Part shown: piece after piece, positions 1 through 7,181 of the stretch | Numbering within the stretch: position 1 is the first letter of the stretch | Layout: every line of letters begins with the position of its first letter | DNA from: an uncultured Clostridia bacterium | GTDB taxonomy: Bacteria > Bacillota > Clostridia > TANB77 > CAG-508 | Length of the DNA stretch: 37,945 bases | Direction: 5' to 3' | Assembly: GCA_944386165.1 (NCBI GenBank) | Contig: CALXAA010000017.1 | Span: 1 to 37,945 of the forward strand | Notes under the pieces: model-generated | Seen by the model: the letters and a program-made list of their open reading frames with translations, nothing else | Database searches by the model: none | Told to the model about the DNA's origin: nothing | Made by a program: the position numbers and the translations under genes

Positions 1-60
1 TAAAATTAAAAAAATCAAATTAAGAAAATAATAAATATAATTATAATTAAAAATATAGCA

Positions 61-219
61 AAGTAAGAAAGGAAAACCCTGTAAATTATATTAAACTAAA
101 ATATTTTTTAATTAGATAAAAAGCTAGGCAAATAAAGAATGTAGATTTTAAATTAGAACAGATTCATTATCCTTTTAAAATAATAAAAATAAATTATTTT
201 AACTTATTTAAATATGTAA
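61..219 (+). repeat. Diverged direct repeat, copy A (possible structured RNA)
   Basis: This is the first of two related segments about 678 bp apart. Block 1 (61-102) shares the cores AAGTAAGA, CTGTAA and ATATTAAAC with copy B. Block 2 (116-140) differs from copy B at only one of 25 positions and contains AAAAAGCTAGGCAA. Downstream, 145-151 can pair with 175-181, giving a hairpin in the same place as in copy B but with different sequence. I do not recognise a known riboswitch or RNA family. Strand is assigned only from the direction of the alignment with the downstream genes. Confidence 0.55.
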
Positions 220-738
220 AAAAATATTAAAATAAATAAAAAAATGTATATAACTTTATATTTAATACTTTCAAATATATATAAATTTAACAAAAATATT
301 AAAAGAAAAGATAATGAAAAATAATTACTTATCAAATAAAAAATATATAATATAAATAAAAATATAAAAGCAAACAAAAAATAGAAATTATAAATAAATA
401 ATAAAAAATGTTTAAAAAATTTAAAATTAAAAATCAATTATCAAAATATAAAATAAAATTTAATAAATAAAAAATAATTAAAAAAAGATATAATTAAAAA
501 ATAATATTCACATATTAAAATAAATATAAACAAATTATAAATAAACAAATAATAATATTAAAATAAAAAATTATAAAATATAACAATAAAACAAAAAGTA
601 GTTTTATAAAATATTAAGTGTAAAAACATATTTATAAAAATAAAATATAATAAAGATCAAGAAATTAATATTATTTAAATTATAATTTAAAAAAATTAAA
701 TAATTCAAAAAAATAATTAAATAATAAAAGTTATGGTA

Positions 739-889
739 AAGTAAGATGGAAAACTCTGTAATTTATATTAAACCAAAATTTTTTGTTATTTAATAAAAAG
801 CTAGGCAAGTAAAGAATCTACTTAAAGAATTGAATCAATTTCAATATTCTTTAAAAAAATAAAATTATGGTACTTTAATTTATTTAAAA
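739..889 (+). repeat. Diverged direct repeat, copy B (possible structured RNA)
   Basis: This is the second copy of the segment at 61-219, in the same orientation. The GCTAGGCAA-containing block lies at 793-817. A hairpin follows, with arms 822-830 and 846-854 and extra inner pairing, which occupies the place of the hairpin in copy A although the primary sequence differs. Conserved blocks beside a stem kept by different bases are what one expects of an RNA element, but two copies are too few for proof. Confidence 0.55.
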
Positions 890-1062
890 ATATAAAAAAA
901 CAACTATGATAATTAAATTTTTTGTTTTAAAATTAAAACTAGTTTAAAAACTTTACTGATTAGATAATATTTTTTTCTATTATGGAATAAAAAACTAAAA
1001 AAAACATAAAATAAGTAAAAATGTTTTTATATAAATGGAAATTATAAAGAAAGGTTAAAGTT

Positions 1063-1275
1063 ATGAAATTTAATAAAGATACAAAGATTGGTGAAATAAT
1101 AGAAGTTGCACCAGAAAAAGTAGATATTTTAATTGAAGTTGGAATGCATTGTATAGGGTGTCCTGCTTCACAAATGGAAACTTTAGAGGAAGCTTGTGAT
1201 GTGCATGGAATAGACTTAGATGAAGTTTTAAAAAAGCTTAATGAAGAGAAAAAGGATAGTTTAAAAGATCTATAA
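1063..1275 (+). CDS. DUF1858 domain protein with CxxC motif
   Basis: This 70-residue cytoplasmic protein is a single DUF1858 domain. The family is found alone in Clostridia and at the N-terminus of ScdA/hybrid-cluster-type proteins, and is thought to be a disulfide-redox or metal-related module. The sequence shows the diagnostic GMHCIGCP stretch with Cys30 and Cys33, plus a third Cys at 45, and the typical start 'DTKIGEIIEVAPEKVDIL'. AGAAAGG ends 8 bases before the ATG. The gene stands alone between the AT-rich region and the tRNA operon. The family assignment is firm; the substrate is not known. Confidence 0.9.
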   Translation: MKFNKDTKIGEIIEVAPEKVDILIEVGMHCIGCPASQMETLEEACDVHGIDLDEVLKKLNEEKKDSLKDL

Positions 1276-1328
1276 AAAGACTTATTTTGACAAAAAATAA
1301 AAAAATTTAAAAAATTTTCAAAAATGTA

Positions 1329-1357
1329 TTGACAAATTGCTTGGATTGTAGTATTAT
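1329..1357 (+). promoter_or_regulatory. Promoter of the tRNA-Lys/Glu/Thr operon
   Basis: TTGACA at 1329-1334 and TATTAT at 1352-1357 are separated by exactly 17 bp, a near-consensus sigma-A promoter. Transcription should begin near 1364, about 23 bases before the first tRNA. A small inverted repeat (CATTGT 1365-1370, ACAATG 1376-1381) lies in the leader. Confidence 0.85.
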
Positions 1358-1386
1358 TATTAAGCATTGTTCAATACAATGTGTAC

Positions 1387-1462
1387 GGGCTATTAGCTCA
1401 GGTGGTAGAGCACTTGACTTTTAATCAAGTTGTCCCGCGTTCGAGTCGCGGATAGCTCACCA
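1387..1462 (+). tRNA. tRNA-Lys (anticodon TTT)
   Basis: This 76-nt cloverleaf has acceptor arms GGGCTAT and ATAGCTC (one G-U pair), discriminator A and encoded CCA. The anticodon loop CTTTTAA sits in a CTTGA/TCAAG stem, giving anticodon TTT. It is the first gene of a three-tRNA operon. Confidence 0.96.
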
Positions 1463-1513
1463 AATATAAATAAGAATTCTAATGTGAAATATAATTAGAA
1501 TTCTATAGTTTAT

Positions 1514-1588
1514 GGCCCCGTGGTCAAGCGGTTAAGACACCGCCCTTTCACGGCGGAGTCATGGGTTCGATTCCCGTCGGGGTCACCA
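1514..1588 (+). tRNA. tRNA-Glu (anticodon TTC)
   Basis: This 75-nt cloverleaf has acceptor arms GGCCCCG and CGGGGTC, discriminator A and encoded CCA. The anticodon loop CTTTCAC in a CCGCC/GGCGG stem gives TTC. It ends two bases before tRNA-Thr. Confidence 0.96.
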
Positions 1589-1590
1589 TT

Positions 1591-1667
1591 GCCACTTTAG
1601 CTCAGCTGGCCAGAGCACCGCACTTGTAATGCGGGGGTCCCCAGTTCGAATCTGGGAAGTGGCTCCA
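1591..1667 (+). tRNA. tRNA-Thr (anticodon TGT)
   Basis: This 77-nt cloverleaf has acceptor arms GCCACTT and AAGTGGC, discriminator T and encoded CCA. The anticodon loop CTTGTAA in a CGCA/TGCG stem gives TGT. It is the last gene of the operon, followed directly by a terminator. Confidence 0.96.
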
Positions 1668-1671
1668 AATT

Positions 1672-1711
1672 GTCAGTAGTTTTGCAGAAGGCTTGATTAC
1701 TGGCTTTTTTT
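1672..1711 (+). terminator. Terminator of the tRNA operon
   Basis: GTCAGTAGT (1672-1680) pairs with ATTACTGGC (1696-1704) through a 9-bp stem with G-U pairs, followed by seven T (1705-1711). Confidence 0.75.
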
Positions 1712-1782
1712 GTTGTCTCAAAAAGGTAATTAATATTTAAATCGTATTAAAATTATAGCACTTCAAGTATTTGAATAAAGGA

Positions 1783-1811
1783 TTGAAATTTATAATTATG
1801 TATGATATAAC
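1783..1811 (+). promoter_or_regulatory. Putative promoter of the DUF1287 gene
   Basis: TTGAAA (1783-1788), 17 bp, TATAAC (1806-1811). It lies about 80 bases upstream of the start codon, in the gap after the tRNA terminator. Confidence 0.5.
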
Positions 1812-1890
1812 AAAATTAAGTTTTTATATTTCTAAAAATAAATAAATGGTTAAATTAATACCATGGTTTTATTAGATAAGGATAATATAT

Positions 1891-2562
1891 ATGAAAATAA
1901 TTAAAAGAATTTTGATAATATTAATAATAACATTCATAATTATAGCTAGTATAATTACTGTTTATTTTATATTTCAAACGAATAAAAGAACATATACAGA
2001 TAATGATTTTAATATTGAAACAATTATAAGTAGTACAGATTATGATAATGATGGAATTGATGACTATTCAGATATATTACAAGGAGCTAAAATTGAGGCT
2101 GAGAAAAAAACTAAATATAAAAGTGCTTACTACGCAGGAGGATATCCACCAGATACAGAAGGTGTTTGTACAGATATGGTTTGGAGAGCACTAAAAAATG
2201 CAGGCTATTTATTAAAAGATATGGTTGATGAAGACATAAAAAATAATGTAGATGAGTATCCAAGAGTTAATGGAAAACCTGATCCTAATATAGATTTTAG
2301 GAGAGTACCCAATTTAAAAGTGTATTTTGAGAGAAATCAAATTAGTTTAACTACTGATTTATCTAAAATAGAAGAATGGCAACAAGGAGATATAGTAGTA
2401 TTTGGAAATAGTCATATAGGAATAATATCTGATAAGAGGAATAAAAATGGTATACCATATTTGTTACATAATGCAGGTCAACTCCTAAGGGAAGAAGATG
2501 TTTTGGAAATATACAATAAATATAATCCAATTACAGGACATTATAGAATGAAGGAATTATAA
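1891..2562 (+). CDS. DUF1287 family membrane-anchored putative amidase
   Basis: This 223-residue protein has one N-terminal membrane segment (about 6-28) and an outside DUF1287 domain. DUF1287 has an NlpC/P60-like cysteine hydrolase layout. The family marks visible are YYAGGYPPDTEGVCTD (Cys93 as likely nucleophile), the RRVPNL box (about 138-142), WQQGDIVVFGNSHIGIIS (His175), HNAG (His193) and a final GHYRM. Residues 50-61 (DYDNDGIDDYSD) resemble a calcium-binding loop. The likely role is cleavage of a wall or peptide amide bond, inferred from fold only. An AAGGA precedes the ATG. The SDR gene follows after 40 bp and may be co-transcribed. Confidence 0.85.
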   Translation: MKIIKRILIILIITFIIIASIITVYFIFQTNKRTYTDNDFNIETIISSTDYDNDGIDDYSDILQGAKIEAEKKTKYKSAYYAGGYPPDTEGVCTDMVWRALKNAGYLLKDMVDEDIKNNVDEYPRVNGKPDPNIDFRRVPNLKVYFERNQISLTTDLSKIEEWQQGDIVVFGNSHIGIISDKRNKNGIPYLLHNAGQLLREEDVLEIYNKYNPITGHYRMKEL

Positions 2563-2602
2563 TTTATATAAATATAGCCGTAAGAAAGGAAATAGATTAA
2601 AT

Positions 2603-3322
2603 ATGAATAAAGTAGTATTAATAACTGGCGGATCAAGAGGGATAGGAAGAGAAATTGCAATAACATTAGCTCAAAAAGGGTATCAAGTAATTGCAAATTA
2701 TAATAAATCAGAAGAACAAGCCAAAAAGTTAAAACAAGAAAATACAAATATAGAAATATTTAAAGCAGATGTTTCAAAAAGAGAAGAAGTACATAAAATG
2801 GTAGAAGAAATAATAAGAAGATATCATAAAATAGATGTACTCATAAATAATGCAGGAATCTCAGAAAGTAAAATTTTTACAGATGTTACTGATGAAGATT
2901 GGAATAAAATAATAAATAATGATTTATATTCAGCTTTTTGTACTACACAAGAGGTAATTACAAGTATGATTAATAGAAAAGAAGGTTGTATTATTAATAT
3001 TTCTTCAATTTGGGGACTTGTTGGAAGTTCTTGTGAAACTATTTATTCAATAGCAAAAGCTGGAATTGATGCTATGACAAAATCTCTTGCAAAAGAAATG
3101 GGCCCTAGTAATATTAGGGTAAATTCAATAGCTCCTGGAATTATAGATACAGATATGAATAAATGTTATAATCAAAGAGAAATAGAAGATATAAAAGAAA
3201 AAATACCTCTTGAAAAAATTGGAAAAACTTCAGATATTGCAAAATGTGTAAATTGGCTTATTGAAGATGAATATACAACAGGTCAAGTTATTTCAATAAA
3301 TGGTGGTTGGGTTATTTTATAA
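2603..3322 (+). CDS. SDR family NAD(P)-dependent oxidoreductase (FabG-like)
   Basis: This 239-residue classical short-chain dehydrogenase/reductase has the cofactor motif TGGSRGIG at residues 8-15, NNAG near 86, the catalytic Ser in INISSIWG, YSIAK as the Tyr/Lys pair and the C-terminal GQVISINGGW. Similar Firmicutes proteins are annotated either as 3-oxoacyl-ACP reductase or as the EF-P 5-aminopentanone reductase (YmfI type). The lone position, with no fab genes nearby, makes the second reading at least as likely, but the substrate cannot be told from sequence. AAGAAAGGAAA upstream serves as ribosome binding site. A bidirectional terminator follows. Confidence 0.88.
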   Translation: MNKVVLITGGSRGIGREIAITLAQKGYQVIANYNKSEEQAKKLKQENTNIEIFKADVSKREEVHKMVEEIIRRYHKIDVLINNAGISESKIFTDVTDEDWNKIINNDLYSAFCTTQEVITSMINRKEGCIINISSIWGLVGSSCETIYSIAKAGIDAMTKSLAKEMGPSNIRVNSIAPGIIDTDMNKCYNQREIEDIKEKIPLEKIGKTSDIAKCVNWLIEDEYTTGQVISINGGWVIL

Positions 3323-3342
3323 AATGTTAATAATTGAGTATA

Positions 3343-3383
3343 AAAAATAAGACATATAAAATATGTAAATATGTCTTATTTTT
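3343..3383. terminator. Bidirectional terminator between convergent genes
   Basis: AAAAATAAGACATA (3343-3356) is complementary to 3370-3383, a 14-bp stem with T tracts on both strands. The stop codon of the minus-strand gene (3376-3378) lies inside the right arm. Confidence 0.85.
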
Positions 3384-3846
3384 CAACTGTAGATTTTCTT
3401 TTATAGTTTCCTGAAATTATTTTTGGAAGATATGTAATTATTTTATAAACTGCTAATCTAATTTTTTTACTCCAAATATATGATTTTCTAAGTTTTCTTG
3501 CGGTTCCAAGAGAGAGAGGTTCATCATCTAAAGTTATTAATTCAATAGGCTTTTTTTCTATTAAAAATGAGTAATTAGCTCCATTATTATTATCCCATTC
3601 ATTTTTTTCGTTGCAAAAACAGAAATTAAATGTGTCAAATTCTCCTAGTTCAACTTCTATTTGAAAACCTAATTCTGTTTTTTCCATTTTTGCATCATTA
3701 AGATTTTCCCAATTGTTTCCGAATCCATAATGAATAGTTACTTCTTCAGAATTGTCTTGAAAAAATTTACCTGTATATGAAATTTTTACTTTACTATTTT
3801 CAACTAGTTTATCGGTATTAAAAAATATATTTTTTACTAATTCCAT
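3376..3846 (-). CDS. Cytoplasmic carbohydrate-binding (CBM25-like) protein
   Basis: This 156-residue protein has no signal peptide. Residues about 15-96 match the starch-binding CBM25/26-type beta-sandwich: HYGFGNNWENL (39-49), a following Met-Glu-Lys stretch, and KNEWDNNNGANYSF (81-94), the usual aromatic and Asn residues of the sugar site. The last 55 residues are basic and not recognised. Because it stays inside the cell it may bind glycogen or another intracellular glucan; that is inference. AAGGAG precedes the ATG on the minus strand. It is a single-gene unit, convergent with the SDR gene. Confidence 0.75.
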   Translation of the reverse strand: MELVKNIFFNTDKLVENSKVKISYTGKFFQDNSEEVTIHYGFGNNWENLNDAKMEKTELGFQIEVELGEFDTFNFCFCNEKNEWDNNNGANYSFLIEKKPIELITLDDEPLSLGTARKLRKSYIWSKKIRLAVYKIITYLPKIISGNYKRKSTVEK

Positions 3847-4029
3847 TTTGAAAACTCCTTATCTTTTGATATTTACTATTATAATATTTAATTTTACAAT
3901 ATTCAAGTCTTTTTAATAAAATTTTATATTTTTTTACCTTATTCTTGGTAAACTATGATTTGAACTTTTTAAGATGTATTAAATAAAACTAAAAAACATA
4001 TTAATTAATAATTAAATTCAAATAATAGA

Positions 4030-4058
4030 TTGTCAAATAATAGAAAATATGATATATT
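4030..4058 (+). promoter_or_regulatory. Promoter of the VanW gene
   Basis: TTGTCA (4030-4035), 17 bp, TATATT (4053-4058). A start near 4065 would leave the upstream in-frame ATG at 4049 out of the message, supporting initiation at 4082. Confidence 0.65.
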
Positions 4059-4081
4059 ATTATAGTAGAAAGGATGTTTTT

Positions 4082-5728
4082 ATGGTAGAATTAGAAAATG
4101 ATAATAAAGAAACAAAAAATGAGGTAATATCAAATATACAAGAAGAAACAGAAAATCAAAATATAGAAGAACAAAGTTTGATTGTAGAAAAGAAGAAAAG
4201 CAAAATAGGTATAATAATTGGAATAGTAATATTGGCAGTAATTTTATTGACTCTATCTACAATATTTGCAATAATAAATGCTAATAGTAATAAAATAGTA
4301 AAAGGTATATTTATAGAAAACATAGATGTATCAAATTTAACAAAAGAAGAAGCAAAAAATGTTCTTACAGAATTAGCAGAAAAAGCTAAACAAAATGAAA
4401 TTGTTTTTAAATATAAAGAAATGGAAACACCAATTACATATGAAGCATTAGAAGTAAGTTTTGATATAGATAAAACTGTAGAAGAAGCATATGAAGTTGG
4501 AAGAAAAGATAACATTTTTAAAAATAATTTTGAAATTTTAAAAACATGGATTAATGGAAAAAACATAAATTTAAATTTTTCTTTTGATGAAAATGTTGTA
4601 AAACAAGTTTGTGAAAATATCAATAATACATCAGAAGATGCAGTTGTTGAATCAAGTTATTATGTTGAAGGTGATAAATTAATAGTTACATCTGGAAAAA
4701 AAGGTATAAAAGTAAAAGAAGAAGAATTAATACAAACTATAAATAACACAATAAAATTAAATGCTGACAGTAGTGTTATTATAGAAGTTCAAATAGAGGA
4801 GGTTGAACCTGCAGAAATTGACTTAGAAAAAATACGTAGTGAAGTATATAAAGAAGTTAAAGATGCATATTATACAACAAATCCATTTACAATATATCCA
4901 GAAGTAGATGGAGTAGACTTTGATATTGAAAATGCTAAAAATATAATATCAGAAGATAAAGAAGAATACGAAATACCACTAATAATAACAAAAGCAAGTA
5001 AAACAGTTCAAGAAATAGGGACAGAAGCATTTCCAGATTTATTATCTACATTTTCTACAAAATATAATGCAGGAGATGTAGATAGAACAACAAATTTAAA
5101 ATTATCAGCAGGAAAAATAAATGGAACAGTTTTATTGCCAGGAGAAGAATTTTCATATAATAAAGTAGTAGGAGAAAGAACAATTGCAGCAGGATACAAA
5201 ATGGCAGCTACATTTTCAGGAGGAAAAGTTGTAGATGGCCTTGGTGGAGGAATTTGTCAAATTTCTTCAACATTATATGATGCTGTTGTAATGGCAAATT
5301 TAGATGTTACAGTTAGAAGAAACCATCAATTTGTTACATCATATTTATCTGGTGGGAAAGATGCTACAGTAGTATGGGGATCGCAAGACTTTAAATTTGT
5401 AAACTCTAGAAAATATCCTATAAGACTTACGGCAACTGTAAGTGGAGGTGTTGCGACAATACAAGTATGGGGGCTTAAAGAAGAGGTAGAATACGATATA
5501 ACAATTGAAACTAAAAAAACAGCAACAATTCCATATACAACTCAATATATAAACGACTCAAGTTTGCCAGTAGGAACACAAAAAGTAGAGCAAAATGGAA
5601 GTAATGGTAGCAAATATGAGGCATATAAAGTTATGAAACTAAATGGAGAAGTAGTTTCTAGAACATTGCTTTCAAAAGATACATATAATGCAAAAAAGAA
5701 AATTGTAAGAATTGGGACAAAGCAATAG
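4082..5728 (+). CDS. VanW family protein with PG-binding and G5 domains
   Basis: This 548-residue membrane-anchored wall protein has a charged cytoplasmic N-terminus, one membrane helix (about 42-66), a peptidoglycan-binding-4-type region (about 75-250), the VanW domain (about 310-455, with LPGEEFSYN, GGGICQISSTLYDA and RRNHQF) and a C-terminal G5-like domain. VanW proteins accompany some vancomycin-resistance clusters but are also common in Clostridia without them; no other van genes are here. The start at 4082 is chosen over 4049 because AAAGGATG lies just upstream and the predicted promoter overlaps 4049. No terminator separates it from the tRNA-Lys promoter. Confidence 0.9.
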   Translation: MVELENDNKETKNEVISNIQEETENQNIEEQSLIVEKKKSKIGIIIGIVILAVILLTLSTIFAIINANSNKIVKGIFIENIDVSNLTKEEAKNVLTELAEKAKQNEIVFKYKEMETPITYEALEVSFDIDKTVEEAYEVGRKDNIFKNNFEILKTWINGKNINLNFSFDENVVKQVCENINNTSEDAVVESSYYVEGDKLIVTSGKKGIKVKEEELIQTINNTIKLNADSSVIIEVQIEEVEPAEIDLEKIRSEVYKEVKDAYYTTNPFTIYPEVDGVDFDIENAKNIISEDKEEYEIPLIITKASKTVQEIGTEAFPDLLSTFSTKYNAGDVDRTTNLKLSAGKINGTVLLPGEEFSYNKVVGERTIAAGYKMAATFSGGKVVDGLGGGICQISSTLYDAVVMANLDVTVRRNHQFVTSYLSGGKDATVVWGSQDFKFVNSRKYPIRLTATVSGGVATIQVWGLKEEVEYDITIETKKTATIPYTTQYINDSSLPVGTQKVEQNGSNGSKYEAYKVMKLNGEVVSRTLLSKDTYNAKKKIVRIGTKQ

Positions 5729-5749
5729 AACAAAAAACAACTTAATATA

Positions 5750-5778
5750 TTGACAAATAAATAAAAGAGTAATATAAT
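5750..5778 (+). promoter_or_regulatory. Consensus promoter of tRNA-Lys (CTT)
   Basis: TTGACA (5750-5755), 17 bp, TATAAT (5773-5778), a perfect sigma-A match. The -10 box is the first half of a 13-bp inverted repeat described at 5773-5812. Confidence 0.9.
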
Positions 5779-5812
5779 AAGTTTGTTGCAAAAATACATC
5801 AAACTTATTATA
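5773..5812. repeat. 13-bp inverted repeat overlapping the -10 box
   Basis: TATAATAAGTTTG (5773-5785) is an exact inverted copy of 5800-5812, with a 14-base spacer. The left arm contains the whole -10 element of the tRNA-Lys promoter and the right arm ends three bases before the tRNA. There is no T tract after it, so it is not a standard terminator. It may be an operator, or a hairpin formed only in messages reading in from vanW. Confidence 0.75.
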
Positions 5813-5815
5813 TAT

Positions 5816-5891
5816 GCGCCATTAGCTCAGTTGGTAGAGCAGTTGACTCTTAATCAAATGGTCGGAGGTTCGATTCCTCTATGGCGCACCA
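5816..5891 (+). tRNA. tRNA-Lys (anticodon CTT)
   Basis: This 76-nt cloverleaf has acceptor arms GCGCCAT and ATGGCGC, discriminator A and encoded CCA. The anticodon loop CTCTTAA gives CTT. The first anticodon-stem pair is G-A rather than a Watson-Crick pair (GTTGA against TCAAA). It is the second lysine tRNA in the window, from its own strong promoter. Confidence 0.95.
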
Positions 5892-5911
5892 CCAAATTTA
5901 ACTACATACGA

Positions 5912-5942
5912 ACAAAAAGCACTTTAAATAAGTGCTTTTTGT
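5912..5942. terminator. Bidirectional terminator after tRNA-Lys (CTT)
   Basis: ACAAAAAGCACTT (5912-5924) is exactly complementary to 5930-5942. A/T runs on both sides let it serve the tRNA and the convergent minus-strand gene ending at 5948. Confidence 0.85.
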
Positions 5943-5947
5943 AATAA

Positions 5948-7123
5948 TTAAAATTTCAAATTCATTAATTTTTCTTTATACTCTCTTTTTTTCTTTTTAT
6001 TTATTAATCTAAACACAAATATTAAAATAAAACAAACAGTAATACTTGATATAAAAGAAACAATGTCTTCAAATGCTAGTGGACGAGACACGATAGTTTT
6101 AAATAAATCTATGAATACAGGGATAATTTGTGTCATAGTTAGAATTAATAACAAAATATTCATGTTATTTGTTTCTAAATCTTCAACTCTATTTTTTCTA
6201 ATATTTATAAGTGATTCTAATAAGTCTTTATAAGTATTGTATTTTTCAAATAATTTGTCTAATCTAAAATTTTTAGCAATTTTTTCAGCAGAGATTCTAA
6301 CTGTTGGATAAATAAAACTATTAAAATCTAAAAATAAAATTGATTGAGATAATTCTGTTGCTAAAACATCTAAAATATCTGTATTTGTTGTTTTTAAAGG
6401 ATTATTATTTTCTATTTCTAATTCTGCCAAAATTTTGTCACAAATTCTACTTATTGCCGCATCTTGTAAAAGTAATAACTCCATAAAAAAGATTTCAACA
6501 GCTTCCATAGTAATTCGTTCTTTAATATCATTTATAGGTACATTCTGTAATTCTAGTAATACATTTTCTGAACAATATACTTTAGCAGATTTATATTGAG
6601 CAATATCAGTATGAATTGCGTCTATAAACTCTTTTCCCTTAAGTTTTCCTATAGAATATTCACAGGCTAAAATAGAAATCATTTCTTCTTCTTCTAAAGG
6701 ACTAAAAGAGAATAATAAACTTTTTGCTGTTCCAATTAAATTAATATGATTTTTATTTGTCCATTCCGTAATTGTTTCGTCATTAATACTGAATTTACTC
6801 GCTATAAAAAAACTTAGTATCCAAGAAGGGTCGTTTTTTAAATAGGGGATAAAGATAGATAAAACTCCTAAATTTGTTTTAGGATGTCTTGTTATTGCTA
6901 AAGTTCCCTCTTCACATAAATTTTGAAAGTAAAAAGTAAACTTTCCAATTTCAATTCTTTCTAAGCATTTTACATAATCATTTTTAAATTCATTTTTGTT
7001 ATTTAATTCAACTTGTTTTATTAAAAAATCACCAATTTCAGTTTTTGTGGTTTGTATTTTATTTATATCAAAATTTTTTAAGTCAATTGGTATAAATAAG
7101 TATAAGTCCATATTTTTTTCCAT
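5948..7123 (-). CDS. Unrecognised protein with two C-terminal membrane helices
   Basis: I do not recognise this 391-residue protein. Residues 1 to about 320 are soluble, mixed alpha/beta then mainly helical and charged. Two hydrophobic helices follow at about 321-343 and 356-374, then a Lys-rich tail. The helix pair after a long helical stretch recalls the layout of RMD1/DUF155 or CorA-like proteins, but I see no CorA GMN motif, so this is only a resemblance in shape. AAAGGA lies 8 bases before the ATG on the minus strand. It is downstream of capA by 58 bp and is probably co-transcribed with it. Confidence 0.8.
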   Translation of the reverse strand: MEKNMDLYLFIPIDLKNFDINKIQTTKTEIGDFLIKQVELNNKNEFKNDYVKCLERIEIGKFTFYFQNLCEEGTLAITRHPKTNLGVLSIFIPYLKNDPSWILSFFIASKFSINDETITEWTNKNHINLIGTAKSLLFSFSPLEEEEMISILACEYSIGKLKGKEFIDAIHTDIAQYKSAKVYCSENVLLELQNVPINDIKERITMEAVEIFFMELLLLQDAAISRICDKILAELEIENNNPLKTTNTDILDVLATELSQSILFLDFNSFIYPTVRISAEKIAKNFRLDKLFEKYNTYKDLLESLINIRKNRVEDLETNNMNILLLILTMTQIIPVFIDLFKTIVSRPLAFEDIVSFISSITVCFILIFVFRLINKKKKREYKEKLMNLKF

Positions 7124-7181
7124 TAAAAAAATCCTTTAATAATATATTTAGGCTTTTATGGAGATGCCTATAAACCATATA

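Larger units (their letters stand above)
1..1062. other. AT-rich gene-free region
   Basis: This 1-kb stretch is almost entirely A and T and holds no believable gene. The only open frames are AT-rich minus-strand runs of Phe, Ile, Leu and Tyr that have no ribosome binding site and resemble no family. The only regions with more complexity are the two copies of a repeat at 61-219 and 739-889, listed separately. Such a region could be a spacer, a DNA-unwinding region or a site of non-coding RNA; the sequence does not decide between these. Confidence 0.7.

Noticed and set aside
204..437. Minus-strand open frame of 77 codons in the AT-rich region
   Set aside because: It is made almost only of Phe, Ile, Leu and Tyr codons, as expected from AT-rich DNA, and has no ribosome site or family match.
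61..889. Known riboswitch in the AT-rich repeats
   Set aside because: I compared them by memory with c-di-GMP, preQ1, purine, SAM, lysine, cobalamin and fluoride consensus motifs and none fits.
960..1367. Minus-strand open frame of 135 codons
   Set aside because: It is the antisense of the DUF1858 gene and its flanks, which has the ribosome site and the family motif on the plus strand.
4082..5728. Vancomycin-resistance cluster
   Set aside because: VanW alone, with PG-binding and G5 domains, is common in Clostridia; no vanH, ligase, vanX or vanR/S gene is nearby.
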